Below, piece by piece: positions 54,853 to 64,000 of a stretch of DNA of 64,000 nt. Source of the DNA: Enterobacter cloacae (lineage in GTDB: Bacteria > Pseudomonadota > Gammaproteobacteria > Enterobacterales > Enterobacteriaceae). A program made the translations under genes and the position numbers. The notes under the pieces were generated by a model. The model was not told the DNA's origin and ran no database searches. It saw only the letters and a program-made list of their open reading frames with translations. The DNA lies in NCBI RefSeq assembly GCF_013375935.1, contig NZ_CP056117.1:2294001-2358000 (forward strand), given 5' to 3'. Every line of letters begins with the position of its first letter. The stretch's first letter is position 1.

Positions 54853-55368
54853 ATGGATTACTTCACTCTCTTCGGACTACCCGCTCAATACCCGATCGAT
54901 CTGCAGGCGCTGACGGTCCGTTTTCAGGATCTGCAGCGTCAGTACCATCCGGATAAATTCGCCAGCGGGACGCAGGCAGAGCAGCTGGCCGCGGTGTCGC
55001 ACTCCGCGACCATCAACCAGGCCTGGCAGACGCTGCGCCATCCGCTGGCGCGTGCCGAATATCTGCTCTCACTCCACGGTTTTGATCTGGCGAGCGAACA
55101 GCATACCGTGCGCGATACCGCGTTTCTGATGGAACAGCTGGAGCTTCGCGAAGAGCTGGATGAGATTGAACAGGCCAAAGACGAGGCGCGTCTGGAAAGC
55201 TTCATCGCGCGCGTGAAGGGCATGTTTGATACCCGCCATCAGCAGATGGTGGAGCAACTGAACAACGAGACCTGGGACGTGGCGGCAGACACTGTGCGCA
55301 AACTCCGTTTTCTCGATAAACTGCGAAGCAGTGCTGAACAACTCGAAGAAAAGCTGCTCGATTTTTAA
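54853..55368 (+). CDS. hscB: Co-chaperone HscB (J-protein)
   Basis: HscB brings IscU to HscA and stimulates its ATPase. The 171-aa protein has an N-terminal J domain with the HPD tripeptide at 32-34 (RQYHPDKF) and a C-terminal three-helix bundle that binds IscU. hscA begins 14 bp downstream. Confidence 0.97.
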   Translation: MDYFTLFGLPAQYPIDLQALTVRFQDLQRQYHPDKFASGTQAEQLAAVSHSATINQAWQTLRHPLARAEYLLSLHGFDLASEQHTVRDTAFLMEQLELREELDEIEQAKDEARLESFIARVKGMFDTRHQQMVEQLNNETWDVAADTVRKLRFLDKLRSSAEQLEEKLLDF

Positions 55369-55382
55369 TTTCGGAAGCAATT

Positions 55383-57233
55383 ATGGCCTTATTACAAATT
55401 AGTGAGCCCGGTTTAAGTGCCGCACCGCACCAGCGTCGTCTGGCGGTAGGTATCGATCTTGGCACCACCAATTCCCTCGTGGCGACCGTGCGCAGCGGCC
55501 AGGCGGAAACGCTGGCTGACGAGCAGGGCCGCCATCTGCTGCCTTCCGTGGTCCACTACCAGCAGCAGGGTCACGCGGTTGGGTTTGATGCCCGCGCTAA
55601 CGCCTCTCGCGATCCGGCGAACACCATCAGCTCTGTTAAGCGCATGATGGGCCGCTCGCTGGCCGATATCCAGACCCGCTACCCGCACCTGCCGTATCAG
55701 CTGCAGGCCAGTGAAAACGGCCTGCCGATGATTGCCACGGCTGCCGGTCTGCTGAACCCGATTCGCGTTTCCGCGGACATCCTCAAGGCGCTGGCGGCGC
55801 GCGCTACGGCGACGCTCGGCGCCGATCTGGACGGGGTTGTGATCACCGTTCCGGCCTATTTTGACGACGCACAGCGTCAGGGCACCAAAGACGCCGCGCG
55901 TCTGGCGGGCCTGCACGTGCTGCGCCTGCTGAACGAACCGACGGCGGCGGCGATTGCCTACGGCCTCGACTCCGGTCAGGAAGGGGTAATTGCAGTCTAC
56001 GACCTCGGCGGCGGCACCTTTGATATCTCCATTCTGCGCCTGAGCCGCGGCGTGTTCGAAGTGCTGGCGACCGGCGGGGACTCCGCGCTGGGCGGCGATG
56101 ACTTCGACCATCTGCTGGCCGATTACATCCGCGAGCAGGCGGGCATCAGCGATCGCAGCGATGCGCGCGTACAGCGTGAGCTGCTGGACGCTGCCGTTGA
56201 GGCAAAAATCGCGCTGAGCGATGCGCAGTCCGTCAGCATTAACGTCGCGGGCTGGCAGGGTGACATCACCCGCGCCCGGTTCGATGAACTTATTGCCCCG
56301 CTGGTGAAACGCACGCTGATGGCCTGCCGTCGCGCATTGAAGGATGCGGGCGTTGAAGCCAGCGAGGTGCTGGAAGTGGTCATGGTGGGTGGCTCAACGC
56401 GCGTGCCGCTGGTGCGCGAACGCGTGGGCGAATTCTTTGGCCGCACGCCGCTGACCTCCATCGACCCGGATAAAGTCGTTGCCGTTGGCGCGGCCATCCA
56501 GGCCGATATTCTGGTGGGCAACAAGCCGGACAGCGAAATGCTGCTGCTGGACGTCATCCCGCTGTCGCTTGGTTTAGAAACCATGGGCGGCCTGGTGGAG
56601 AAGGTTATCCCGCGCAACACGACCATTCCGGTGGCGCGCGCGCAGGAGTTCACCACCTTCAAAGACGGCCAGACCGCGATGTCCATTCACGTGATGCAGG
56701 GCGAACGCGAACTGGTGCAGGACTGCCGCTCCCTGGCGCGCTTTGCGCTGCGCGGCATTCCGGCGCTGCCCGCGGGCGGGGCGCATATTCGCGTCACCTT
56801 CCAGGTGGATGCGGACGGTCTGCTGAGCGTGACGGCGATGGAAAAATCCACCGGCGTCGAATCGTCCATTCAGGTGAAGCCGTCCTACGGCCTGACCGAT
56901 GGCGAAATCGCCTCCATGATTCAGGACTCAATGAGCTACGCCGAGCAGGATGTGAAGGCGCGTATGCTGGCCGAACAAAAAGTTGAAGCCGCACGCGTGC
57001 TGGAAAGCCTGAACGGCGCGCTCGCTGCCGATGCCGCGCTGTTAAGCGCCGCCGAGCGCCAGGTGATTGACGAGGCTGCCGCGCGCTTAAGCGCAGTAGC
57101 AGAAGGCAATGATGCTGACGCAATAGAAGAAGCCATTAAAAACGTTGATAAACAAACCCAGGACTTCGCTGCTCGCCGCATGGACAAATCTGTCCGCGTC
57201 GCGCTGAAAGGCCAGTCCGTGGACGAGGTTTAA
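55383..57233 (+). CDS. hscA: Hsp70-class chaperone HscA
   Basis: HscA binds the LPPVK motif of IscU and drives cluster release. The 616-aa protein (E. coli length) has the Hsp70 ATPase signatures [28 protein letters not shown] and [15 protein letters not shown], then a substrate-binding domain and a helical lid. The gene is 1 bp from fdx, so the two are tightly coupled. Confidence 0.98.
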   Translation: MALLQISEPGLSAAPHQRRLAVGIDLGTTNSLVATVRSGQAETLADEQGRHLLPSVVHYQQQGHAVGFDARANASRDPANTISSVKRMMGRSLADIQTRYPHLPYQLQASENGLPMIATAAGLLNPIRVSADILKALAARATATLGADLDGVVITVPAYFDDAQRQGTKDAARLAGLHVLRLLNEPTAAAIAYGLDSGQEGVIAVYDLGGGTFDISILRLSRGVFEVLATGGDSALGGDDFDHLLADYIREQAGISDRSDARVQRELLDAAVEAKIALSDAQSVSINVAGWQGDITRARFDELIAPLVKRTLMACRRALKDAGVEASEVLEVVMVGGSTRVPLVRERVGEFFGRTPLTSIDPDKVVAVGAAIQADILVGNKPDSEMLLLDVIPLSLGLETMGGLVEKVIPRNTTIPVARAQEFTTFKDGQTAMSIHVMQGERELVQDCRSLARFALRGIPALPAGGAHIRVTFQVDADGLLSVTAMEKSTGVESSIQVKPSYGLTDGEIASMIQDSMSYAEQDVKARMLAEQKVEAARVLESLNGALAADAALLSAAERQVIDEAAARLSAVAEGNDADAIEEAIKNVDKQTQDFAARRMDKSVRVALKGQSVDEV

Positions 57234-57234
57234 T

Positions 57235-57570
57235 ATGCCAAAGATTGTTATTTTGCCTCATGCGGACCTCTGTCCGGATGGCGCTGTTCTGGAAGCGAAG
57301 ACCGGTGAAACCATTCTCGACGTTGCCCTGCGTAACGGTATCGAAGTGGAACACGCCTGTGAAAAATCCTGTGCCTGCACAACGTGCCACTGCATCGTGC
57401 GTGAAGGTTTCGACTCGCTCGCCGAGAGTACCGAAGACGAAGACGACATGCTGGATAAAGCATGGGGCCTGGAGCCGGACAGCCGCTTAAGCTGCCAGGC
57501 CGCGGTGACCGATGAAGATCTGGTCGTGGAGTTCCCACGCTATACTATCAACCACGCACGCGAGCATTGA
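57235..57570 (+). CDS. fdx: [2Fe-2S] ferredoxin of the ISC system
   Basis: An adrenodoxin-type ferredoxin of 111 aa that supplies electrons for cluster assembly. The ligands Cys42, Cys48, Cys51 ([13 protein letters not shown]) and Cys87 (LSCQAAV) are present. It lies between hscA and iscX with gaps of one base. Confidence 0.98.
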   Translation: MPKIVILPHADLCPDGAVLEAKTGETILDVALRNGIEVEHACEKSCACTTCHCIVREGFDSLAESTEDEDDMLDKAWGLEPDSRLSCQAAVTDEDLVVEFPRYTINHAREH

Positions 57571-57571
57571 T

Positions 57572-57772
57572 ATGGGACTGAAGTGGACCGACAGCCGCGA
57601 GATCGGCGAAGCGCTGTACGACGCGAACCCGGATCTCGATCCGAAGACCGTGCGATTCACCGATATGCATCAGTGGATCTGCGATCTGGAAGATTTTGAC
57701 GACGATCCAAACGCATCCAATGAAAAAATTCTGGAGGCGATTCTGTTAGTCTGGTTAGATGAAGCAGAGTAA
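57572..57772 (+). CDS. iscX: Iron-sulfur assembly protein IscX (YfhJ)
   Basis: A small acidic protein of 66 aa that binds IscS and iron and modulates cluster assembly. The sequence [17 protein letters not shown] to the C-terminal [10 protein letters not shown] matches the family, including the acidic patch [14 protein letters not shown]. The start is at 57572, one base after the fdx stop; the longer open frame is in the fdx coding region. Confidence 0.96.
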   Translation: MGLKWTDSREIGEALYDANPDLDPKTVRFTDMHQWICDLEDFDDDPNASNEKILEAILLVWLDEAE

Positions 57773-57780
57773 ATCACTTA

Positions 57781-57808
57781 ACGGGCTGCCTTCTGGCGGC
57801 CCGTTTGC
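57781..57808 (+). terminator. Hairpin at the end of the isc operon
   Basis: The stem acgggctgcc / ggcggcccgt with a ttct loop is followed by only three T and gctaat, so it may be a weak or partial terminator between iscX and pepB. In E. coli pepB is also close to iscX and may be read through. Confidence 0.6.
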
Positions 57809-57825
57809 TAATAAGGATAAATAAA

Positions 57826-59112
57826 ATGACCGAAGCGATGAAGATTACGCTCACCACGCAGCCAGCCGACGCGCGCTGGGGCGAGAAAGCCACCTGGAGC
57901 ATCAATAACGACGGTATTACCCTGCACCTTACCGGCAAAGATGATTTAGGGCTGATCCAGCGCGCCGCGCGTAAAATTGACGGCCTGGGCATTAAGCATG
58001 TGTCTCTGGAAGGTGAAGGCTGGGACACCGACCGCAGCTGGGCGTTCTGGGCCGGTTACAAAGGCCCGAAAGGGGCCCGCAAAGTTGAGTGGGCCAGCCT
58101 CGACGAAGCCGGGCAGAAAGAGCTTGAAAGCCGCCTGCAAATCATCGACTGGGTACGCGATACCATCAACGCCCCGGCGGAAGAGTTAGGCCCGGAGCAG
58201 CTGGCGCAGCGCGCCGTTGACCTGCTGTCCGGCGTGGCGGGGGACAGCATGTCCTACCGCATCACCAGAGGTGAAGATCTGCGCGAGCAGAACTATATGG
58301 GCATCCACACCGTGGGCCGCGGTTCTGAGCGTCCTCCTGTGCTGCTGGCGCTGGACTACAACCCAACCGGCGATAAAGCCGCTCCGGTATTTGCCTGCCT
58401 GGTCGGTAAAGGCATCACCTTCGACACCGGCGGCTACAGCCTGAAGCAGAGCGCGTTCATGGACTCCATGAAGTCAGATATGGGCGGCGCGGCGACCATT
58501 ACCGGCGCGCTGGCGTTCGCCATCACCCGCGGTCTGAAAAAGCGCGTGAAGCTGTACCTGTGCTGCGCAGACAACATGGTAAGCGGTAACGCCTTCAAGC
58601 TGGGCGACATCATTCGCTACCGCAACGGTAAAAACGTCGAAGTGATGAACACCGACGCAGAAGGCCGCCTGGTGCTGGCCGATGGCCTGATCGACGCGTC
58701 AGCCCAGAAGCCGGAGCTCATTATCGACATGGCAACCCTGACCGGTGCGGCGAAAACCGCCCTGGGAAACGACTATCACGCGCTGTTCAGCTTCGACGAC
58801 AGGCTGGCCGCGCGCCTGCTGGCAAGCGCCGCGGCGGAAAACGAGCCGTTCTGGCGCCTGCCGCTGGCCGAGTTCCACCGCAGCCAGCTGCCGTCTAACT
58901 TTGCCGAGCTGAACAACACCGCAAGCGCGGCGTACCCGGCGGGGGCAAGCACCGCAGCAGGCTTCCTGTCCCACTTCGTCGAGAACTATCAGGAAGGCTG
59001 GCTGCACATTGACTGCTCCGCAACGTACCGTAAGGCGGCGGTTGAGCAGTGGTCCGCGGGCGCGACCGGTCTGGGCGTGCGTACCGTGGCGAACCTGCTG
59101 ACGGCTGAGTAA
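57826..59112 (+). CDS. pepB: Aminopeptidase B
   Basis: A leucyl-aminopeptidase-family (M17) enzyme of 428 aa that cleaves N-terminal residues, including from Cys-Gly in glutathione breakdown. Metal and active-site motifs are [30 protein letters not shown] and the family signature [14 protein letters not shown]. The start MTEAMKITL follows taaggataaataaa and matches E. coli (427 aa). Confidence 0.97.
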   Translation: MTEAMKITLTTQPADARWGEKATWSINNDGITLHLTGKDDLGLIQRAARKIDGLGIKHVSLEGEGWDTDRSWAFWAGYKGPKGARKVEWASLDEAGQKELESRLQIIDWVRDTINAPAEELGPEQLAQRAVDLLSGVAGDSMSYRITRGEDLREQNYMGIHTVGRGSERPPVLLALDYNPTGDKAAPVFACLVGKGITFDTGGYSLKQSAFMDSMKSDMGGAATITGALAFAITRGLKKRVKLYLCCADNMVSGNAFKLGDIIRYRNGKNVEVMNTDAEGRLVLADGLIDASAQKPELIIDMATLTGAAKTALGNDYHALFSFDDRLAARLLASAAAENEPFWRLPLAEFHRSQLPSNFAELNNTASAAYPAGASTAAGFLSHFVENYQEGWLHIDCSATYRKAAVEQWSAGATGLGVRTVANLLTAE

Positions 59113-59120
59113 TTATTGGC

Positions 59121-59201
59121 CCCTCACCCCGGCCCTCTCCCCAAAGGGGAGAGGGTGTTCAAATTCCCTCTCCCCTTTGGGGAGAGGGTTAGGGTGAGGG
59201 G
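59121..59201. repeat. Pair of REP-like palindromes in inverted orientation after pepB
   Basis: Two copies of the REP-like unit face each other: 59121-59155 (ccctcaccccggccctctcc then ccaaaggggagaggg) and 59166-59201 (ccctctcccctttggggaga then gggttagggtgagggg), 10 bp apart. Such inverted pairs are the BIME-like arrangement of REP elements. Each unit is itself a strong hairpin. The pair fills the pepB-sseB gap. Confidence 0.88.
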
Positions 59202-59224
59202 AAAATGCATTATCTGGAACTGTT

Positions 59225-60003
59225 ATGTCCGAAACCAAAAATGAATTAGAAACTCTGCTGGAGCAGGCGGCTACCGAGCCCGCCCACCGTCCGGCATTTT
59301 TCCGCACGCTGCTGGAATCCACCGTCTGGGTGCCGGGCACGGCGGCGGAAGGTGAGCAGGTTGTCGAAGACAGCGCGCTGGATCTGCTCCACTGGGAGAA
59401 AGACGACGGCACTTCGGTGATCCCGTTCTTTACCTCGCTGGAAGCGTTACAGGAAGCGGTCGAAGAGGAACAGGCGTTCGTGGTGATGCCGGTGCGCACG
59501 CTGTTCGAAATGACGCTGGGGCAGACGCTGTTCCTTAACGCGAAGCTGCCGACAGGAAAAGAGTTCACCCCGCGCGAAATCAGCCATCTGATTGGCGAAG
59601 AGGGTAACCCGCTCAGCACCCAGGAGGTGCTGGAAGGGGGCGAAACGCTGCTGCTCTCTGAAGTGGCCGAACCGCCCGCGCAGATGATTGACTCCCTCAC
59701 CACGCTGTTTAAAACCATCAAGCCCGTAAAGCGCGCGTTTCTCTGCTCCATCAAAGAGCAGGCTGACGAACAGCCGGTGCTGCTGATTGGTATTGAAGCG
59801 GACGGGGATATCGACGACATCATTCAGGCGGCGGGAAGCGTTGCTACCGACACGCTGCCGGGCGATGAGCCCATTGATATCTGTCAGGTCAAGAAAGGTG
59901 AGAAGGGCATCAGCCACTTTATTACCGAGCACATTACCCCGTTCTACGAGCGTCGCTGGGGGGGGGCTTCCTGCGCGATCTCAAAACCAACCGCATTATC
60001 TGA
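59225..60003 (+). CDS. sseB: SseB family protein (serine sensitivity enhancer), frameshifted near the 3' end
   Basis: The product matches E. coli SseB (258 aa) from MSETKNELE to HITPFYERRW (residue 245). Its biochemical role is unclear; overexpression makes E. coli sensitive to serine. At 59958-59966 a run of nine G shifts the frame. With seven G it would finish GGFLRDLKTNRII and stop at 60001-60003, giving 258 aa. As sequenced, the frame continues to 60181 through 160 bp of the antisense regulator gene, which is implausible. I give the restored end and consider a homopolymer error likely. Confidence 0.85.
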
Positions 60004-60010
60004 TTACAGC

Positions 60011-60027
60011 GGGGTGAGTTTCACCCC
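60011..60027. terminator. Hairpin between convergent sseB and the RpiR-type gene
   Basis: The perfect inverted repeat ggggtga / tcacccc with a gtt loop lies 7 bp after the restored sseB stop and includes the stop codon of the regulator gene. The flanking T run is weak (gttgctt). Confidence 0.55.
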
Positions 60028-60791
60028 GTTGCTTCCAGCAGCAGTAAATCCATCAGCAGGACCAGATTCGACTCAAACGACGTCACGCCTGCGGCTTCGG
60101 CAGCGAAGTGTACCGCCTCGTCATACAGCGCGAAATGCAGATCCGCCATGCCCGCCAGCGTATTGGCGGAGGCACGGGTAAAGGCGACGACCGTCATACC
60201 CACGTTTTTGGCGATCCGCGCCTTATCCAGCACCTGCTCCGTTTCACCGCTGCGGGAGACGGCAATAAATACCTGATAGCGTGCGGCGTTGCTGAGGAAA
60301 ATATTCCGGCTGTCCCCCGGCCCGGAGATAAACGCCGTTTTACCCAGCACCTGCAGTTTCTTGGTCAGGTGCTCGGCAAAAAGATAGGAAAACCCGGCGC
60401 CGTAGAGAAAAAAGCTCTCTTTCTGGCGCAGCAGGCTGGAAAACTGCTGGCGTTTCTTCTGCGTAACCCACTGAAAGGTTTGCTGATAGTTGGCAATAAA
60501 CTGATTAAAAAGCGCCGGTAATTCTGCATGCTGCTCGGGCTGCACGGCGATATGCGGCGTGTCTGTAAGCAGCTGCTTGCAGTGCCAGATAAACTCGCTG
60601 AAGCCGCTGAATCCCAGCTTCTGGCACAGCCGCATAATGGTCGCGGTGGAGACAAACGTCGCCTGCGCCAGCTCGCGCACCGTGATGTTGCCCACCAGCA
60701 GCGGATGCTCCGTGAGGTGGGCGAGAACGCGATACTCCGCGCGGGTCAGGGACGCCCCGCGCGTTAACAGCGTGGCCAGGCGGTTATCCAT
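60021..60791 (-). CDS. MurR/RpiR-family transcriptional regulator, likely of the adjacent alpha-glucoside genes
   Basis: A 256-aa regulator with an N-terminal RpiR helix-turn-helix (LTRAEYRVLAHLTEHP; ELAQATFVSTATIMRLCQKLGFSGFSEF) and a SIS domain (about 115-240; LYGAGFSYLFAEHLTKKL, FIAVSRSGETEQVL) for a sugar phosphate. The start overlaps the sseA stop as TAATG. Upstream of sseA on the same strand lie a GH4 phospho-glucosidase and a PTS permease, so an alpha-glucoside 6-phosphate is a reasonable effector; this is inference. Confidence 0.82.
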   Translation of the reverse strand: MDNRLATLLTRGASLTRAEYRVLAHLTEHPLLVGNITVRELAQATFVSTATIMRLCQKLGFSGFSEFIWHCKQLLTDTPHIAVQPEQHAELPALFNQFIANYQQTFQWVTQKKRQQFSSLLRQKESFFLYGAGFSYLFAEHLTKKLQVLGKTAFISGPGDSRNIFLSNAARYQVFIAVSRSGETEQVLDKARIAKNVGMTVVAFTRASANTLAGMADLHFALYDEAVHFAAEAAGVTSFESNLVLLMDLLLLEATG

Positions 60792-61636
60792 TATTTCGCC
60801 GGTTCAACCGGCAGATCGTCTCGCGCACCCCATTCGCTCCAGGCGCCGTCGTACAGCGTGACGTCATTCACGCCCAGAGTCGCCAGCGCAAGGATCGCCA
60901 CGCAGGCCGTCACGCCGGAACCGCAGCTGGCGATGATCGGACGATGCAAATCAACACCCGCACGGTCAAAAATTGCCTTTAGCTCGTCGGTGGTTTTCAG
61001 CTCCCCCTCGAACACCAGATCGCCCCACGGCACGTTCAGCGCGCCCGGAATATGTCCACGCTTCAGGCCCGGACGCGGTTCATCCGTTTCGGCGTTAAAA
61101 CGTGGCGCAGGGCGGGCGTCGACGATTTGCGCTGTTCTTTCGTGGCTAACAACCAGAACGTCAGTCAGTCGCTTCACCACCTGCGCGTCAAACGTCGCGT
61201 CGAAATCGCCTTCCGGCAGCGTCACGTCACCCTGCTGGAGCGGCAGCGCATCGCGCTTCCAGCCCGCAAGGCCGCCTGCCAGAATCGAAACGTTTTCCAC
61301 GCCGAAAGTTTTCAGCATCCACCACGCGCGCGGTGCCGAGAAGAGGTTACCTTCATCGTAAACAACAAGGTGTTTATCTTTGCTGACGCCAAGTTCGCGC
61401 ATCGCGACGGAAAACGCTTCCGGGCGTGGCAACATGTGCGGCAGGTGAGAGGTGTGATCGGAAAGGGCTTCGATATCAAAAAATACCGCGCCGGGCAGAT
61501 GTCCGGCACGGTATTCACCGGGAACGTCACGATGCTCCTGGCCCGGAGGAGCCATGCGCGCGTCAATAATCTGGACTTCCGGATCGTCGCCGTGCTCAAT
61601 CAGCCAGTCGGCGGCGACAAAATATGAGGTGGACAT
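60791..61636 (-). CDS. sseA: 3-mercaptopyruvate sulfurtransferase
   Basis: SseA moves sulfur from 3-mercaptopyruvate to thiols or cyanide. The 281-aa protein (E. coli length) has two rhodanese domains; the catalytic Cys is in the C-terminal CGSGVTAC loop (about residue 238), preceded by DARPAPRFNAETDEPRPGLKRGHIPGA. The start MSTSYFVAADWL follows ggaggcaaccc. Its stop overlaps the start of the RpiR-type regulator, an unusual coupling of a housekeeping gene to a local regulator. Confidence 0.95.
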   Translation of the reverse strand: MSTSYFVAADWLIEHGDDPEVQIIDARMAPPGQEHRDVPGEYRAGHLPGAVFFDIEALSDHTSHLPHMLPRPEAFSVAMRELGVSKDKHLVVYDEGNLFSAPRAWWMLKTFGVENVSILAGGLAGWKRDALPLQQGDVTLPEGDFDATFDAQVVKRLTDVLVVSHERTAQIVDARPAPRFNAETDEPRPGLKRGHIPGALNVPWGDLVFEGELKTTDELKAIFDRAGVDLHRPIIASCGSGVTACVAILALATLGVNDVTLYDGAWSEWGARDDLPVEPAK

Positions 61637-61660
61637 GGGTTGCCTCCATTCTTTTCCGTA

Positions 61661-61696
61661 AAAAAGGATTGTCGGTGTTTTTTCTGACACCGACAA
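61661..61696 (-). terminator. Terminator of the phospho-alpha-glucosidase operon
   Basis: On the minus strand a 9-bp perfect stem ttgtcggtg / caccgacaa with a 10-nt loop is followed by tcctttttt. It lies 30 bp past the GH4 stop and 25 bp before sseA, so sseA needs its own promoter or readthrough. Confidence 0.8.
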
Positions 61697-61726
61697 GCAA
61701 ACCGCGTTCAACTCGCGAGCAAGCCC

Positions 61727-63094
61727 CTATTTTTTCACCGTTTCGCCGTCCTGCCAGGCTTTTTGCAGCGCAGGCCAGTAGTCGCGGTTGGCTTCAATCA
61801 TGTCATCCAGAATCGCTTTCGCGTGCGCCATGGTCGGCACGGTACGGTTCAGGGTGAACGCCTGCAGCGCTTTCTCATAGCTGCCTTCGATGGTTGCCTC
61901 CACCAGCAGCTGTTCAGACGCGAGCTGCTGTTGCAGGAGGGTCTGATGGAACAGCGGCACCTGGCCCACGCGGACGGGCTCCGGTCCTTCGGAGGTGATA
62001 TAGGCGGGCACTTCCACTACCGCGTCGTACGGCAGATTGGTTATCGCGCCGCGGTTTTCCACCATTACCAGATGGCGGCTCCGCAGGTTAAAGGCCAGCG
62101 AGCAGGCGACATCGACGATAAACTCACCGTGGACGCCTACGTGGAAGGCATCCGGTAAAATCCCGGTGCGCTTGTACTCTTCCGCGGCGGCGAAAAGTTT
62201 TTTCTCACGCCCGTTCATCACTTCGTTAGCGCGGGTGTACTCCGGATCCTGATGTTCCACAATCTGGTTCGGCATCAGGTAGTACTGCAAATACGGGTTC
62301 GGCAGGTACTCCGGGAAGTTATCCATAATCGGCTTGATGTTGCGCCAGGTTTTCACCCACGACGGATCAGAATGCTGCGGATCCGTTTTGGCGGCATCTT
62401 CCGTCAGCAGGCCAAACTTCGCGATATGCTTACGCAGCTCCGGCAGCCTGTCTACGCCGTCCACCAGCACGCGGGTAAACCAGCCGAAGTGATTCAGACC
62501 AAAGTAGTCCACCTCCAGCTTGCGGCGATCCACGCCCAGAATGGCGCCCATATTACGCATCGCGGCAACCGGCATATCGCAGATGTTCAGCACGCGCGCA
62601 TTCGGGCGCAGACGACGTACGCCTTCAGCGACGATAGCCGCCGGGTTGGAGTAGTTAACGATCCACGCTTTCTCATGCGCGTAGCGATCCACCAGATCGA
62701 TAAGCTCCACCATCGGCAGGATCGTACGCAGCCCGTACGCCAGCCCGCCGGGGCCGCAGGTTTCCTGGCCAACCACGCCGTGACGCAGCGGGATCTTCTC
62801 ATCCTGCTCCCGCATCCTGTACTGACCAACGCGCATCTGGGCAAACACAAAATGCGCGCCGCTGAAGGCCACTTCCGGGTCGCTGGTGACGGTGAATTTG
62901 ATGCTCTGGCTGTGGTCGCGAATAACCTTTTCCACCACCGGCGCAATAGTGTCCTGACGCGCCTCGTCGATATCATAAAGGCGAATCTCCGCCAGCGGGA
63001 AATCCTGCAGGCGCACCATCAGGCTTTTCACAATACCCGGCGTATAGGTGCTGCCGCCGCCGGCAATGGACAGAATGAATGGGAGTGTAAACAT
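61727..63094 (-). CDS. 6-phospho-alpha-glucosidase, glycoside hydrolase family 4 (AglB/GlvA-like)
   Basis: A NAD- and metal-dependent hydrolase of maltose 6-phosphate and related alpha-glucosides. The 455-aa protein has the N-terminal NAD motif SIAGGGSTYTPG (9-20), the family segments MREQDEKIPLRHGVVGQETCGPGG and NYSNPAAIVAE, the metal-binding Cys172-Asp173 in NICDMP, and His202 in GLNHFGW. The CDMP signature separates alpha-glucosidases from other GH4 members. It follows the permease gene by 12 bp with an aggag site. It may be aglB-like or glvA-like; I do not choose a symbol. Confidence 0.9.
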   Translation of the reverse strand: MFTLPFILSIAGGGSTYTPGIVKSLMVRLQDFPLAEIRLYDIDEARQDTIAPVVEKVIRDHSQSIKFTVTSDPEVAFSGAHFVFAQMRVGQYRMREQDEKIPLRHGVVGQETCGPGGLAYGLRTILPMVELIDLVDRYAHEKAWIVNYSNPAAIVAEGVRRLRPNARVLNICDMPVAAMRNMGAILGVDRRKLEVDYFGLNHFGWFTRVLVDGVDRLPELRKHIAKFGLLTEDAAKTDPQHSDPSWVKTWRNIKPIMDNFPEYLPNPYLQYYLMPNQIVEHQDPEYTRANEVMNGREKKLFAAAEEYKRTGILPDAFHVGVHGEFIVDVACSLAFNLRSRHLVMVENRGAITNLPYDAVVEVPAYITSEGPEPVRVGQVPLFHQTLLQQQLASEQLLVEATIEGSYEKALQAFTLNRTVPTMAHAKAILDDMIEANRDYWPALQKAWQDGETVKK

Positions 63095-63106
63095 CTTTAG
63101 CTCCTT

Positions 63107-64000
63107 TCAGAGAAACGTCTCAACGGCTTCTCGCATTTTTTTGACATGCAGCCCGTAGACCACCTGAACGTTGTTGCCTTGTTTGATAACCCCTTTCGCG
63201 CCGGTCGCTTTCAGGCGCGGTTCGTCGATGATGGCGACGTCCTTCACCGTGACGCGTAAGCGGGTGTAGCAGTTATCAACGACTTCAATATTTTCCCGGC
63301 CGCCCAGGCCTACCACGATGGATTCGCCCAGCCCGTCATTATTCCCCTTCGCCTGGTACTCCTGCTTGCTGTAAAGGCGCGTCTCCTGCTCCTCATCTTC
63401 ACGGCCCGGCGTTTTCATGCTGAAGCGCAGGATCAGGAAGCGGAACACCACGAAGTAAAGGGCGAACATAATCAGTCCGACCACGATGTACATCGGCCAG
63501 TTGGACTTCTCCGTGCCCAGCGGCAGGTTGTAGAGAATGAAGTCGATAACCCCGTTGGCACCGATGGCGTGAACGCCGAACAGGGAGAACAGCATCATGC
63601 CGATGCCGGTCAGCACCGCATGCACCACGAACAGCAGCGGGGCGACAAACAGGAAGGAGAACTCAATCGGCTCGGTGACGCCCACCAGCAGCGAGGTTAG
63701 CGCCGCCGGGATCAGAATGGCTTTCGCAATGGCTTTACGCTCCGGCTTTGCGGTCATGTACATCGCCAGCGCGGCGGCAGGCAGGCCGAACATTTTGCTG
63801 ATGCCGCGCGCGTCCCACACGACCGTGCTGCTCAATTGCTTCACGTCCGGGCAGGCCATCTCGGCGAAGTAAATGTTGCGCGCGCCCTGGTAAACCGTGC
63901 CGCACACCTCCTGCGTACCGCCCAGTTCGGTATAGAGGAACGGGGTGTAGACCAGATGATGCAGGCCCGTCGGCACCAGGATGCGCTCAAGGAAGCCGTA
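63107..64000 (-). CDS. PTS alpha-glucoside transporter EIICB component (partial, runs off the window)
   Basis: The C-terminal 297 residues of a PTS permease; the frame is open to the window edge, reading YGFLERILVPTGLHHLVYTPF, so the N-terminus is outside. The EIIC part shows VGVTEPIEFSFLFVAPLL and several membrane segments; the EIIB domain at the C-terminus has the phospho-Cys in VVDNCYTRLRVTV. This domain order and the neighbouring phospho-alpha-glucosidase fit GlvC or AglA type transporters for maltose-like sugars. There is no EIIA in the part seen. Confidence 0.88.
   Translation of the reverse strand, partial: YGFLERILVPTGLHHLVYTPFLYTELGGTQEVCGTVYQGARNIYFAEMACPDVKQLSSTVVWDARGISKMFGLPAAALAMYMTAKPERKAIAKAILIPAALTSLLVGVTEPIEFSFLFVAPLLFVVHAVLTGIGMMLFSLFGVHAIGANGVIDFILYNLPLGTEKSNWPMYIVVGLIMFALYFVVFRFLILRFSMKTPGREDEEQETRLYSKQEYQAKGNNDGLGESIVVGLGGRENIEVVDNCYTRLRVTVKDVAIIDEPRLKATGAKGVIKQGNNVQVVYGLHVKKMREAVETFL

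Overview
The window is a stretch of conserved chromosome from an enterobacterium of the Enterobacter type (Enterobacter/Lelliottia/Leclercia level; inferred, not proven). Protein after protein reads as a close relative of the Escherichia coli K-12 product, in the order of the K-12 rrnG to sseA segment. Departures from K-12 are typical of Enterobacter relatives: a DUF4385 gene beside the 5S gene, murQ-murP beside yfhH, a zevAB-like metal transport pair beside suhB, and an alpha-glucoside PTS/GH4 operon beyond sseA. I see no prophage, insertion sequence, integron or CRISPR array.

Layout. 1-3764: the 3' end of 16S rRNA, tRNA-Glu(UUC), 23S and 5S rRNA and a terminator (rrnG by synteny). 3850-10987: DUF4385 gene, kgtP, yfiM, pssA, patZ and tapT. 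11058-18060: trxC, yfiF, ung, grcA, srmB, trmN6 and nadB. 18375-21187: the envelope-stress operon rpoE-rseABC. 21356-27870: lepA-lepB, then rnc-era-recO and pdxJ-acpS. 27867-31421: yfhL, yfhH, and the MurNAc recycling genes murQ-murP. 31425-38217: pgpC, tadA, mltF and purL. 38274-42681: sRNA GlmY and the glrK-qseG-glrR system that drives it, then glnB. 42755-51126: hmp, glyA, yphA, hcaT, csiE, the zevAB-like pair and suhB. 51259-59112: trmJ and the full isc operon (iscRSUA-hscBA-fdx-iscX), then pepB. 59225-64000: sseB, an RpiR-type regulator, sseA, and a GH4 phospho-alpha-glucosidase with its PTS permease, which runs off the edge.

Regulatory sites are unusually legible. They include tandem FNR boxes at grcA, a perfect NadR box at nadB, a sigma-E promoter at rpoE, the RNase III hairpin in the rnc leader, PurR boxes at purL and glyA, three GlrR sites with overlapping sigma-54/sigma-70 promoters at glmY, an NsrR-like site at hmp, two type-1 IscR sites at iscR, and a new candidate operator pair at murQ.

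The main anomaly is that recO, zevB and sseB each carry a frameshift inside a run of G, all near the 3' end. This looks more like homopolymer sequencing error than biology, but phase variation is not excluded. A family of REP-like palindromes sits in gene 3' flanks. I did not find a convincing undescribed multi-gene system; the best new leads are the murQ operator pair, the hairpin insert between 23S and 5S, and the leader ORF before rpoE.
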